Under the pieces are notes generated by a model. It was not told the DNA's origin. It saw only the letters and a list, made by a program, of their open reading frames with translations, and searched no databases. 64,000 nucleotides of DNA from JALZKA01 sp963721645 (GTDB lineage: Bacteria; Actinomycetota; Thermoleophilia; Solirubrobacterales; 70-9): assembly GCA_963721645.1 (NCBI GenBank), contig CAVRJK010000002.1:620001-684000 (forward strand), in the 5' to 3' direction. Shown one piece after another: positions 1 through 8,686 of this stretch (position 1 is the first letter of the stretch; each line of letters begins with the position of its first letter). Made by a program: the position numbers and the translations under genes.

Positions 1-371
1 TCGACGCCGCCGCGATCACCGGGCTCGTCGGAGATCCCGGCGCGGGCGCGCTCGTGACCTTCCAGGGAACGACCCGGGACGTCGAAAAGCTCAGCTACGA
101 CGCCTACGCCGAGATGGCCGAGCCGCGTATCGAGGAGATCCTTCGCGAATGCGCGGAGCGTCATGGCCTGAAGGGAATTGCCGCCGAGCACCGCATCGGT
201 GACGTGCCGCTCGGAGCGCCGAGCGTGGTGGTCGCCGTGTCTGCCGCGCACCGGACCGAAGCCTTTGACGGAGCTCGCGAGGCGATCGACCGGATCAAGG
301 CCGAGGCTCCGATCTGGAAGAAAGAGGTGGAGGGCGCAAGCGAGTCCTGGGTGGAGGGCACCGTCCCGTGA
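1..371 (+). CDS. moaE: Molybdopterin synthase catalytic subunit MoaE (5' truncated by window)
   Basis: Large subunit of molybdopterin synthase, which inserts two sulfurs from MoaD thiocarboxylate into cPMP in the cytoplasm. The reading frame is open from base 3, and the stretch GALVTFQGTTRD is the usual MoaE N-terminal strand, so the start lies upstream of the window; the GTG at 54 is internal. The C-terminal PIWKKE motif carries the lysines that are catalytic in E. coli MoaE. The stop overlaps the moaC start (GTGA), so the two are probably cotranslated. Only the first few dozen residues are missing. Confidence 0.93.
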   Translation, partial: DAAAITGLVGDPGAGALVTFQGTTRDVEKLSYDAYAEMAEPRIEEILRECAERHGLKGIAAEHRIGDVPLGAPSVVVAVSAAHRTEAFDGAREAIDRIKAEAPIWKKEVEGASESWVEGTVP

Positions 372-868
372 ACGACGAGCCGAAGCTGACCCACCTCGAC
401 GCCGACGGTTCCGCGCGGATGGTGGACGTCGGCGACAAGAAGGAGACGCGGCGCACCGCCGTCGCGGAGGCGCGCGTGAAGATGAGCGAGGCGACGGCCG
501 CCGCGGTCGCCCGTGGCGACGCGCCGAAAGGCGATGTGGTTGCGACCGCACGCCTCGCCGGCATTCAGGCCGCCAAGCGGACGTGGGAACTGATCCCCCT
601 GGCACATCCGCTCGCACTCAGCTTCGTGGATGTCACGGCCCACGTGGATGTGGCCGCGGGCTACGTGACGCTCACGGGAGAAGCTCACACGGTCGGCCGG
701 ACCGGAGTCGAGCTGGAGGCTCTCACCGCTTGCTCGGTTGCCGCGCTTACCGTCTACGACATGGTCAAGGGAATCGAGAAGGGCGTCGAGATCGAGCGCA
801 TCGGGCTCGTCTCGAAGGGCGGGGGCAGAAGCGGCGACTGGGTGCGCGGAACTCCCGCCGATGAGTGA
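368..868 (+). CDS. moaC: Cyclic pyranopterin monophosphate synthase MoaC
   Basis: Converts the MoaA product 3',8-cyclo-GTP into cPMP, the first stable molybdenum cofactor intermediate. The 166-residue length is typical. Visible family marks are K54 in the APKGDV loop, LIPLAHPL around residues 75-82, and D131/K134 in YDMVKG, matching the catalytic Lys and Asp/Lys positions known in E. coli MoaC. The GTG start is chosen because it overlaps the moaE stop by four bases. The end overlaps the following mog-type gene by eight bases, so the three genes form one operon. Confidence 0.96.
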   Translation: MNDEPKLTHLDADGSARMVDVGDKKETRRTAVAEARVKMSEATAAAVARGDAPKGDVVATARLAGIQAAKRTWELIPLAHPLALSFVDVTAHVDVAAGYVTLTGEAHTVGRTGVELEALTACSVAALTVYDMVKGIEKGVEIERIGLVSKGGGRSGDWVRGTPADE

Positions 869-1346
869 GGCTCCGTTCAGGGCCGCCGTCCTCGCGGTCT
901 CGACGTCAAAGTCGGCCGGCCGGGGCGAGGACGAGTCCGGCCCCAAGCTCCGCTCATTGCTCGAGGACGCTGGTTGTGAGGTCGTCGCCGTCGAGTTGAT
1001 CTCGGACGACCGCGAACTGATCGCCGGCAGGCTTTGCTTCTACTCAGACGAGGAGGCCTGCGACATCATCGCGACCACGGGGGGAACGGGGCTCTCCCCC
1101 GACGATGTCACCCCCGAGGCGACACTTGACGTGATCGACCGCGAGGCGCCCGGCATTGCCGAGGCGATGCGGCTTGCCTCGCGCGAGCACGTTCCCAGGC
1201 ACTGGATGCTTTCAAGGGGAGTGGCTGGAAGTCGCGGCCGGACGCTGATTGTGAACTTTCCCGGCAATCCGAACGCCATCGCTCAAGCCGGGGCGGCGAT
1301 CACGCCCTCCCTGGCACACGCACTCGGTTTGCTACGCCGGCGATAA
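861..1346 (+). CDS. Molybdenum cofactor biosynthesis protein, MogA/MoaB family
   Basis: Molybdopterin adenylyltransferase-type protein that activates molybdopterin with ATP before metal insertion. The protein is 161 residues with the TTGGTGLSPDD motif at residues 72-82 and a PGNP motif near the C-terminus, both typical of the MoCF-binding fold. The ATG at 861 lies inside the end of moaC (eight-base overlap). Its last 47 bases overlap, tail to tail, the 3' end of the minus-strand membrane gene; both frames look genuine. MogA and MoaB cannot be told apart by eye. Confidence 0.9.
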   Translation: MSEAPFRAAVLAVSTSKSAGRGEDESGPKLRSLLEDAGCEVVAVELISDDRELIAGRLCFYSDEEACDIIATTGGTGLSPDDVTPEATLDVIDREAPGIAEAMRLASREHVPRHWMLSRGVAGSRGRTLIVNFPGNPNAIAQAGAAITPSLAHALGLLRRR

Positions 1347-2142
1347 TCGCGACCAGAGCTCCGGCGCCCGCCATAACGAGCCCGAGCGTCTCGAGGCCTC
1401 CGAAGACGGCGTCCCAGATGGCACGAGCCGCTTCTTGTGCAGCATCGTCGTCCGGCTGTCGCGCTGCGATCTCGCGCCCGACCAGATAGCCGGCGAACAG
1501 CGCGACCCCTGCCAGGGCGACGCCCATCGAAGCTCCGAAGACCGCCGTGCGGCGGTCGTTTGCCACTACGACGCCCCCGATCAAAAGGAGACCGCCCAGA
1601 ATCGGCAATACGAGCGACAGCGAGCTGGCGTCGTCGGCCCGGCGCGCGACGTCCACCAGCGTTCCCGACGACCCGGTGTTTGCGACCGGTAGTTCGAGAT
1701 CCCGAGGAACATCACGCGCGACCTTCTTGTCGTTCTTCGCGATCTGCATGCGCACGACGCCTCCGACTCCCGTGACGTTGACGACGACGCCGTCGGATCC
1801 CTCACCAAGCGCTTGTTTGTTCGCGCGGACGAGTGCCGTCTCCAGGGCGTCGCGGAACCGTGGATCCTCGGAGATCGCCCCGATGCTCTCGTCAACGGCG
1901 CGCTGCGTGGGCTTTCGCTCCGAGCCCTCCTTTTCGAGCTCGTTCACCATCACGTCGGCGATCTCGGCTTGGGCCCCCTCGTCGTCCAGCACCTCCACCG
2001 CCCTCTCCGCGAAGGTCTCGGGATCGAGAAGGTTCTGGTCGGCGTAGCGCACGAGGATGCCGCCGACGAGCGCGATCCCGCCGAGGACGATCAAAAGGAC
2101 AGACCCGATCTGCCTCATCGCCACGCGGTCAGCCCACCTCAT
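1300..2142 (-). CDS. Four-helix membrane protein of unknown function
   Basis: A 280-residue protein with a hydrophobic helix at about residues 11-33, a charged extracytoplasmic-looking domain (34-170), then three helices at about 173-193, 201-222 and 247-271. I do not recognise a named family; the layout resembles actinobacterial integral membrane proteins with a large loop after the first helix. The ATG at 2142 overlaps the upstream metallophosphoesterase stop (ATGA), so it is probably translated with that gene; an in-frame ATG at 2166 is less likely. Its 3' end runs 47 bases into the convergent molybdenum cofactor gene. Confidence 0.75.
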   Translation of the reverse strand: MRWADRVAMRQIGSVLLIVLGGIALVGGILVRYADQNLLDPETFAERAVEVLDDEGAQAEIADVMVNELEKEGSERKPTQRAVDESIGAISEDPRFRDALETALVRANKQALGEGSDGVVVNVTGVGGVVRMQIAKNDKKVARDVPRDLELPVANTGSSGTLVDVARRADDASSLSLVLPILGGLLLIGGVVVANDRRTAVFGASMGVALAGVALFAGYLVGREIAARQPDDDAAQEAARAIWDAVFGGLETLGLVMAGAGALVAIIAGVANRVRVPGRA

Positions 2143-3257
2143 CCCGCCAGCTCCTCGCGCGTCCACCCATCGAGGAGATGAAGGAGTTCAGGATCCTCGT
2201 CGTCCTCGATCGTGGCGATCGTGCCCGGCCAGTAGGCGCTGCCCTTGGACGAGGAGCGAAGGAGACTGGGACTGTGGACCCAGCTGCCGGTGTTCAGAAG
2301 CGTTGCCCCGTTGTCGGTGACCCAGGCATCCTCGTCCGCCAGTGGCCCGCGCCTGTGGGTGTGTCCGTAGAGGACCCAGTCGGCGTCGATCTTCAGGCGC
2401 TCGACGACCTCGCTCATCGCGTCCACCCCCGCGCGCGAAATCGCGTTGGGTGAGACGTCGGCCCGCACCGGCCCGAGCCCGAGTCGGTTCGCGACCCCCA
2501 CGGCGCCTGGGAGGGCGACCGAGCCGAGCAACCATCCCCGGACCTTCGCCGAGCGGCTGTCCCCGCCCGTCAGCGTGTCCCAGATCCGCTTCGTCGGAGT
2601 CCCGCCGGGGTGGGTCGTCGTCGCGCCCGCCTGCGCTAACGCGTACAGGAAGGCAAATACGGGCGCCGCGACGCGCTCGTACTCATCGGGCTCATCTGAC
2701 GACTCCTCGTCGGGTGGCGCCAGTGGGTCGGGTCCCGAGGGTGTGAGGCCGAGTGTTCTCTCGACCAGCGCAAGTCCGAGGCGCTCGAAAGTCGGGATGG
2801 TCAGATGGCGGTCGAGGTAGTGCCCATGCGTTGCGTAAACGTCCTTGCGAAGCCAGATGCCCGGATAGTTGACGCGGAGCTTTGCGCCCGGCATCGCGGC
2901 GCGGAGCTCCGAGGCGGGCCACAGGTCGAGGCGCGCCTTCTCGCTGAGACGAAGAGGCTTTGCCCCCTTGAGCGCTCGCGCCTCAAGCCAGCTCGAGATC
3001 AGCCGGTAGTCGTGGTTTCCCGGCACGACGATCACCTCGCCGGCGCTTAGCTCCGCCAGCTTCCCGAGGGTTGGCTTGGCCAGCTCCATGGCCTCGGTGA
3101 AGGGCCGGTCGCGGAACTCGAGGAGGTCGCCCAGGAGGACGAGTCGGTCGACGCCCTCGATCGCTTCGGCAAGAACCGCGAACACCTCCGGGCGCGACAG
3201 GAGGTCCGCTTCCGAGGCAGCGCCGAGATGTAGATCGGAGACGATCGCAGTCCGCAT
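2139..3257 (-). CDS. Calcineurin-like metallophosphoesterase
   Basis: A 372-residue protein with a complete metal-binding set: SDLHLG (residues 7-12), LGD (42-44), GNHD (80-83) and GHTHR (298-302). These ligands bind two divalent metals in calcineurin-type phosphoesterases. No signal peptide is seen, so it is probably cytoplasmic. The ATG at 3257 is chosen because MRTAIVSDLHLG is the standard N-terminus; the longer open frame upstream is low-complexity Arg/Pro antisense sequence. It overlaps the following membrane protein gene by four bases. The substrate is unknown. Confidence 0.88.
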   Translation of the reverse strand: MRTAIVSDLHLGAASEADLLSRPEVFAVLAEAIEGVDRLVLLGDLLEFRDRPFTEAMELAKPTLGKLAELSAGEVIVVPGNHDYRLISSWLEARALKGAKPLRLSEKARLDLWPASELRAAMPGAKLRVNYPGIWLRKDVYATHGHYLDRHLTIPTFERLGLALVERTLGLTPSGPDPLAPPDEESSDEPDEYERVAAPVFAFLYALAQAGATTTHPGGTPTKRIWDTLTGGDSRSAKVRGWLLGSVALPGAVGVANRLGLGPVRADVSPNAISRAGVDAMSEVVERLKIDADWVLYGHTHRRGPLADEDAWVTDNGATLLNTGSWVHSPSLLRSSSKGSAYWPGTIATIEDDEDPELLHLLDGWTREELAG

Positions 3258-3385
3258 GTCGCGCCAATCCTTCCAGGTACGTCCTGAGCGGCCGCGGGCT
3301 CGAAAGTGGAATGCGTCGGTGGACAGGCGTGAGCGACGGATGCTGCGGCAGATGCGCGTGGCGTGGAGATGTAGAGTCCGAGTCG

Positions 3386-6300
3386 ATGAGTGAGACGTTG
3401 GACGCGGCCGCGGAGGCGCCAGGGGTGGATGGGATCGCGGTCGAGAATCCCGCGACCGGCGAAACCCTCGCGACTGTTCCCGAGCTGAGCGCCGCGGAGG
3501 TCCAGGCGCTCGCCAAGCGGGCGCGTGCCGCGCAGCCCGGCTGGTGGGAGGCGGGGTTCGAGGCCCGCGCACAGGTGCTCCTGGCCGCGCGCGGCTGGCT
3601 GGTTGCAAACGCCGAGCAGGTCGTTGGAACCATCTGCGCCGAGACGGGGCGCCCGGCTGACGAGACGCAGTTCGCCGAGTTCGGCTACGGCCTCTCCGCA
3701 CTCGAGTTCTGGGCCAAGAACGCTCCCGTCTACCTCGCCGACGAGGAGATCGAATCCGCTTCGCCCTTTGTTCGCGGTAAGCGCCTGGTGGTCCGCTACG
3801 AGCCGGTCGGCCTCGTCGGTGTGATCGGCCCGTGGAACTACCCGCTCAACAACTCCTTCGGCGATTGCATCCCGGCCCTGGCCGCGGGCAATGCAGTGAT
3901 CCTGAAGCCTTCCGAGCTCACCCCGCTCACCTCGCTTCTGATGGCCCAGATGCTCGCCGAGTGTGGGCTACCCGACGGCGTCTTCCAGGTTGCGACCGGC
4001 CGCGGCGAGACCGGTGCCGCGCTCGTCGACGAGGCCGACTACGTGATGTTCACCGGCTCGGTCAAGACCGGCAAGCGGGTGATGGCCCAGGCGTCGCAGA
4101 CGCTCACCCCGGTCTCGCTCGAGCTCGGCGGCAAGGACCCGATGATCGTGTTGAGCGACGCGGACCTCGAGCGTGCAGCAAACGCCGCCGTCAGCTACGG
4201 CATGAACAACTCCGGCCAGGTATGTATTTCCGTCGAGCGGATCTATGCCGAGGATCCGATCCACGACGAGCTTCTCGAGCGGATCACCCAGAAGGTCGAA
4301 GGCCTTCGCCAGGGCGCTCCGGGGCCGGCAGGCACAGTGGACGTCGGCGCGATGATCTTCCCGCCGCAGATGGACACGGTCGAGGCGCATATCGCCGACG
4401 CCGTCGCCAAGGGCGCGCGCATCGTCACGGGCGGCGAGCGCGGGGAAGGCCCCGGTCGCTTCTTTCAGCCCACGGTCCTCGCGGACGTCGATCACACGAT
4501 GGCCTGCATGACCGAGGAGACCTTCGGGCCGACTTTGCCGGTGATGCGGGTTCGCGACGCCGATGAGGCGGTCGAACTGGCAAACGACGGCCCCTATGGG
4601 CTGCAGGCGTCCGTGTGGACTCGCGACGAGGTTCGCGGCGAGGAGATCGCCCGCCGGATCGAGGCCGGCGTCGCATGCGTGAACGACGCGCAGGTGAATT
4701 ATGCGGCGCTCGAGTTGCCGATGGGCGGGTGGAAGGACTCCGGCCTCGGATCACGCCACGGGCCGGACGGCATCCGCAAGTACACGAAACGCCAATCGCT
4801 TCTGATCACTCCCGGATCCGCGGGGTTCCGCGACGCGCATCACTTCCCCTACTCGGCCCAGGTCACCGAGCTGATCGGCCAGACCTTTGCCGCGCTCGCG
4901 ACTTCGGAGCTCTTCTCAGACGATCAGCGCGTGACGCTCCGCGCGCTCTGCGACACCTTTATCCCGTCGCTCGAGCCGCCCGAGGATGATCGCGCCAACG
5001 CCGCGTTCTGGCGCCGCTCGGCCTCAGATCTCAGCGTGCCAGAGAGCGTGGAGGTGGCTCTCCTCGGCGCCGAGCTGAAGCCCGAGCAGATCGAGGGGTT
5101 GCGGGCGATGCTGGACGGCCTTTGCCAGCACGGGATGGCTCCCGAGACTCCGGTCGAGGCGCGCGAGCAGATCATTCACGCGTTCGAGGTGGCGAGCCCT
5201 GAGGCTTTGGAAGGCATCGCGACCTTTCTGAGCATCAGCAGCACGCTTTTCTACGGCCTGCCGGATCTGGGCACAGGGCGGAATCCGAACTGGGACGCGA
5301 TGGGATTCCCGGGCCCGACCACCCCGCCTCCGGTTGACCGGGAGCGGCCTCTGAACGTGCGCAGGCCGACGGGCGAGGCGCAGGACGTGATCGAGGCGGA
5401 CGTCGTTGTGATCGGTTCGGGCGCGGGCGGAGGCGTTATCGCCGGCGAGCTTGCAGCGACCGGGCGCTCAGTTGTCGTCCTCGAGGCCGGCGACTACCAC
5501 GACGACGCCGATTTCGATGGGCTCGAGCTCTCCGCTTATCAGCGCATGTTCTTGAACGGAGGACCCTTCCCGACCGCGGACCGCCATGTCTCGATCGTGG
5601 CCGGCGCGGGCGTTGGTGGAGGCACCGTCATCAACTGGACCAACTGCCTTCGGACCTCCGATCACGTGCGGGCGGAGTGGGCGTCTCAGCACGGACTCTC
5701 CGACCTGGCCGAGTCGAGCTATGACGACCATCTCGACGCCGTCTTCGAGCGGATCATGGTTAACGGGGAGTGCTCAGACTTTTCGGGCCCCCACAAACGT
5801 CTCGAGGAGGCGTGCGAGAAGTTCGGCTACGACTTCCAGGCCATCACGCGCAACACCGACCCTGCCAAGTACGACGCAGCGTCATCGGCATACCTGGGCT
5901 TTGGCGATCCATCGGGCTCCAAGCAGTCAACCGCTAAGACCTATCTGGTCGACGCTCAGGCGCGTGAGGCCCAGATCCTGGTCGGTGCGAAAGCCCAGCG
6001 CGTCCTGGTCGAGGGCGGCAAGGCGGTTGGGGTCGAGGCGCTTTGGGCAGATCCGGCGGAGGTGCCGAACGGTGCCGAACCCACGCACCTCGAGGTGCGC
6101 GCACCGATCGTCGTGGTGGCTTGTGGGTCCATCGAGTCTCCGGCGCTTCTCTTGCGCTCGGGCATCGGCGGCCCGGCGGTCGGCGAGTACCTGCGGCTGC
6201 ACCCAACGGTCGCCGTTACGGCGTACTACGACGAGCCACAGAACTGGATGTGGGGTCCACCGCAGTCCGCCCTGTCGCATCAGTTCGCCGATACCGGTGA

Positions 6301-6910
6301 GGGCTACGGCTTCCTGCTCGAATCGGCTCAAGCCACGACCGGTCTTTTCGGCGGTGCGATCCCCTGGCGCTCGGCCGCCGAGCACAAGCGCCGCATGCGC
6401 CAGTGGGAGTATGCGGCGCCGCTGATCGCACTCGTTCGCGAACGCGGGCACGGCCGCGTGACGCTCGACGAAGACGGCAACGCGGTTGTTCACTACCCGA
6501 TCGACGATGAACTGGACCGCGCACACCTCAAGCAGGGGGTCGAGACGCTCGTGCGGATGCACGAGGCGGCCGGTGCGCGTGAGATCGTCGGCTCGGGGCT
6601 CAAGGCTCCGGATTGGACGCGTGGCGACGACCTCGAGGCCTTTGTCTCGGCTTTGAACGGACTCGAGATCAAGCCGCGCGAGTTCGTGACCTTCTCCGCG
6701 CACCAGATGGGCACGTGCCGGATGGGCCGAGACCCGGAGACCTCGGTCGCGAACCCGTGGGGTGAGTTGCACGACACCCCCGGCGTGTGGATCGGCGACG
6801 CGTCGGCGTTCCCGACCGCCTCTGGAACCAACCCGATGGCGACGATCATGGCGCTTGCCCGCCGCACGGCCCACGCCATCGCAGCCCCCGAGGGGTCAGA
6901 CCCCTCATGA
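3386..6910 (+). CDS. Bifunctional aldehyde dehydrogenase / GMC alcohol oxidase fusion
   Basis: A single 1174-residue frame joins two enzymes that normally act in sequence. Residues 1-475 are an NAD(P)-dependent aldehyde dehydrogenase with PWNYP (149-153), general base E246 in SLELGGK and nucleophile C280 in SGQVCIS. Residues 505-640 form a helical linker like the N-terminal part of long-chain alcohol oxidases. Residues 670-1174 are a GMC flavoenzyme with an FAD-binding GSGAGGG (677-683), HQMGTCRMG with the active-site His near 1106, and SGTNPMA with Asn near 1149, closest in look to fatty alcohol oxidases. Predicted net reaction: primary alcohol to aldehyde to carboxylate. The ATG at 3386 is preferred over an upstream in-frame start because ALDH homology begins soon after it. 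The stop overlaps the dehalogenase start. Confidence 0.9.
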   Translation: MSETLDAAAEAPGVDGIAVENPATGETLATVPELSAAEVQALAKRARAAQPGWWEAGFEARAQVLLAARGWLVANAEQVVGTICAETGRPADETQFAEFGYGLSALEFWAKNAPVYLADEEIESASPFVRGKRLVVRYEPVGLVGVIGPWNYPLNNSFGDCIPALAAGNAVILKPSELTPLTSLLMAQMLAECGLPDGVFQVATGRGETGAALVDEADYVMFTGSVKTGKRVMAQASQTLTPVSLELGGKDPMIVLSDADLERAANAAVSYGMNNSGQVCISVERIYAEDPIHDELLERITQKVEGLRQGAPGPAGTVDVGAMIFPPQMDTVEAHIADAVAKGARIVTGGERGEGPGRFFQPTVLADVDHTMACMTEETFGPTLPVMRVRDADEAVELANDGPYGLQASVWTRDEVRGEEIARRIEAGVACVNDAQVNYAALELPMGGWKDSGLGSRHGPDGIRKYTKRQSLLITPGSAGFRDAHHFPYSAQVTELIGQTFAALATSELFSDDQRVTLRALCDTFIPSLEPPEDDRANAAFWRRSASDLSVPESVEVALLGAELKPEQIEGLRAMLDGLCQHGMAPETPVEAREQIIHAFEVASPEALEGIATFLSISSTLFYGLPDLGTGRNPNWDAMGFPGPTTPPPVDRERPLNVRRPTGEAQDVIEADVVVIGSGAGGGVIAGELAATGRSVVVLEAGDYHDDADFDGLELSAYQRMFLNGGPFPTADRHVSIVAGAGVGGGTVINWTNCLRTSDHVRAEWASQHGLSDLAESSYDDHLDAVFERIMVNGECSDFSGPHKRLEEACEKFGYDFQAITRNTDPAKYDAASSAYLGFGDPSGSKQSTAKTYLVDAQAREAQILVGAKAQRVLVEGGKAVGVEALWADPAEVPNGAEPTHLEVRAPIVVVACGSIESPALLLRSGIGGPAVGEYLRLHPTVAVTAYYDEPQNWMWGPPQSALSHQFADTGEGYGFLLESAQATTGLFGGAIPWRSAAEHKRRMRQWEYAAPLIALVRERGHGRVTLDEDGNAVVHYPIDDELDRAHLKQGVETLVRMHEAAGAREIVGSGLKAPDWTRGDDLEAFVSALNGLEIKPREFVTFSAHQMGTCRMGRDPETSVANPWGELHDTPGVWIGDASAFPTASGTNPMATIMALARRTAHAIAAPEGSDPS
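6890..6906. repeat. Odd palindrome GAGGGGTC-A-GACCCCTC, copy 1
   Basis: A perfect eight-base inverted repeat around one central A. It encodes the last residues of the alcohol oxidase fusion and abuts the ATG of the next gene. The bases after it (CATGAAATCCTCACA) resemble those after the copy at 37085 (CATAAAACGCTCACA), so the repeated unit is longer than the palindrome. It resembles REP-type palindromes; that identity is an inference. Confidence 0.75.
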
Positions 6911-7791
6911 AATCCTCACACTTCCGCACTCCCGAAGAGCGCTTCCAAGATCTGCCCGGCTTCCCGTTCGAACCCAGCTACCGCGAGTGGGAGGGACTCC
7001 GCCTGGCCCATATCGACGAGGGCGAGGGACGCCCGGTCATGTTCTTCCATGGCGAGCCGACGTGGTCGTTCCTCTGGAGAAAGGTGATTCCGCCGGTTCT
7101 CGACTCCGGCTTTCGATGCATCGCTCCCGATTACCCGGGATTCGGGCGCTCGGATAAGCCGACCGACGTCGATTGGTACACCTACGATCGCCACGTCGAG
7201 GCGATGCAGGCGTTCGTCGACGAACTGGATCTGCGCGACGCTGTCGCGGTAGTCCACGACTGGGGCGGCCCGATCGGCCTCCGGATCGCGGTCGACAATC
7301 CGGATCGCTTCTCGGCGATCGTCGTGATGGACACCGGCGTCTTCACGGGCCATCAGGAGATGTCCGAGGCATGGCAGGTCTTCCGGGACTTCGTCGAGCG
7401 GACCGAAGACCTGCCGATCTCGATGCTCGTCTCGGGAGGATGCGCCCGGGAGATGCCGCCCGAGGTCGTCGCCGCTTACGACGCCCCGTTCCCGGTGCCC
7501 GAGTCGAAGGCGGGCGCTCGCGCCTTCCCGCTGCTCATCCCCACCACGCCCGATATGCCGGGCGCCGCGGATGGAACCCGCGTCCTGGAGGCGCTCGCGG
7601 CAGACGAACGGCCCAAGCTCCACCTGTGGGCCGACTCCGATCCGATAATTCCGGCAGAGGTCGGCGCGAAGTTCGCCGAAAGGATCAACGCCGATCCACC
7701 CGAGGTGATCGAAAACGCTTCGCACTTCCTGCAAGAGGACGCGGGCGAGGAGATCGGCAAGCGCATCGCAAGCTGGCTGAACGCTCCATAG
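6907..7791 (+). CDS. Haloalkane dehalogenase-like alpha/beta hydrolase
   Basis: A 294-residue alpha/beta hydrolase with the haloalkane dehalogenase pattern. HGEPTWSFLW (48-57) is the oxyanion-hole strand. VVHDWGG (115-121) places nucleophile Asp118 next to halide-binding Trp119. The acid is Asp243 or Asp245, and His273 lies in ASHFLQED. Family enzymes hydrolyse haloalkanes to primary alcohols, although some members in this clan act on other esters or epoxides. The ATG overlaps the upstream fusion stop (ATGA), so the alcohol product could be passed to the upstream oxidase/dehydrogenase. Confidence 0.85.
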   Translation: MKSSHFRTPEERFQDLPGFPFEPSYREWEGLRLAHIDEGEGRPVMFFHGEPTWSFLWRKVIPPVLDSGFRCIAPDYPGFGRSDKPTDVDWYTYDRHVEAMQAFVDELDLRDAVAVVHDWGGPIGLRIAVDNPDRFSAIVVMDTGVFTGHQEMSEAWQVFRDFVERTEDLPISMLVSGGCAREMPPEVVAAYDAPFPVPESKAGARAFPLLIPTTPDMPGAADGTRVLEALAADERPKLHLWADSDPIIPAEVGAKFAERINADPPEVIENASHFLQEDAGEEIGKRIASWLNAP

Positions 7792-7885
7792 CCCCACTCA
7801 AAGAGAGCCTGCGTTCCGCCGTCCCGCGTCTGCCGAGAGCCTGCCTCGGGCCCGAAGTCCCCGCGCCCAGGCGAAAGCCCGATCC

Positions 7886-8686
7886 TCAGCGAAGCTTTCG
7901 CTGGAGAAAGTCGGTGAGCACGCGGTTGAACTCTGCTGGGTGCTCCAGGTTCGGGAAGTGGGCAGCGTCTGCGATCTCGACGTGCTCGGCGCCCGTGCCG
8001 CGGGCAATCTCGAACGAGCCGCTCAACACCGAGGGCTGATCGAGCTCGCCGGTGATGACGAGCGCAGGCACCTTGACTTCGCCCAGACGCCCAATCGCCG
8101 GAGGCTCGAGGTCTCCGGGCTCGATCTCGAAGGTGGCTTGACGTTCGAGCAGAACGCGGTTGACCGCCGCAACGGCGCGTCTGACCTCGCGGTCGACTTC
8201 GTCGGGAGCGCGAAACGGGCCATCGAGCCACATCTTCATCTCGAGTTCGTTGGCTGCCTCCACGCCTCGGGTCTCATAAGCGGCGTCGATCGCCTGCCAC
8301 CGGGCTGAGATCTCGGCGGTGTGGGTCCAGCCCGACGGGGTCGAGCCGGCTACGACCAGGGCGCTGACGCGGTGGGGGAGCGCGATCGCCATGTCCAGCG
8401 CCGCGTAGCCGCCCATCGAGCTGCCGACGATGGCCGCGCGCGCGATGCCGAGGGCGTCGAGCACCTCCATGGCGTCACCGTGGAGCGTGTACGGCCGAGT
8501 CGGGTCGCCCGAGGACCCGAATCCGCGGGCGTCGAAGCGCACGCAATGAAAGTCCTGGGCCAGAGCCTCCCACTGCGGGTCCCACATCCGGCTGTCCGAG
8601 AGGCCGGAGTGCATCAGGAGCACGTCGGGGCCGTCACCCGCAGCCTCGTAGGCCAACCCGGTCCGTGTACGCGCTTTGAGCCTCAA
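7886..8686 (-). CDS. Alpha/beta hydrolase
   Basis: A 266-residue cytoplasmic alpha/beta hydrolase. Nucleophile Ser90 sits in GSSMGG, the oxyanion-hole region is LLMHSGLSDSRMW, the likely acid is Asp in ITGELDQP, and the His lies in DAAHFPNLEHP near the C-terminus. The layout suits 3-oxoadipate enol-lactonase or general carboxylesterase relatives, but the substrate cannot be assigned. The ATG at 8686 overlaps the DUF2993 stop (ATGA), so the pair is one transcript. The 94-base gap to the convergent dehalogenase holds only short GC-rich inverted repeats. Confidence 0.85.
   Translation of the reverse strand: MRLKARTRTGLAYEAAGDGPDVLLMHSGLSDSRMWDPQWEALAQDFHCVRFDARGFGSSGDPTRPYTLHGDAMEVLDALGIARAAIVGSSMGGYAALDMAIALPHRVSALVVAGSTPSGWTHTAEISARWQAIDAAYETRGVEAANELEMKMWLDGPFRAPDEVDREVRRAVAAVNRVLLERQATFEIEPGDLEPPAIGRLGEVKVPALVITGELDQPSVLSGSFEIARGTGAEHVEIADAAHFPNLEHPAEFNRVLTDFLQRKLR

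Noticed and set aside
3258..3701. N-terminal extension of the metallophosphoesterase by about 148 codons
   Set aside because: Arg/Pro/Ser low-complexity sequence antisense to the aldehyde dehydrogenase N-terminus; the standard phosphoesterase start is at 3257.
5927..6874. Minus-strand frame of about 315 codons inside the alcohol oxidase domain
   Set aside because: Lies wholly within conserved GMC sequence and has no family features.
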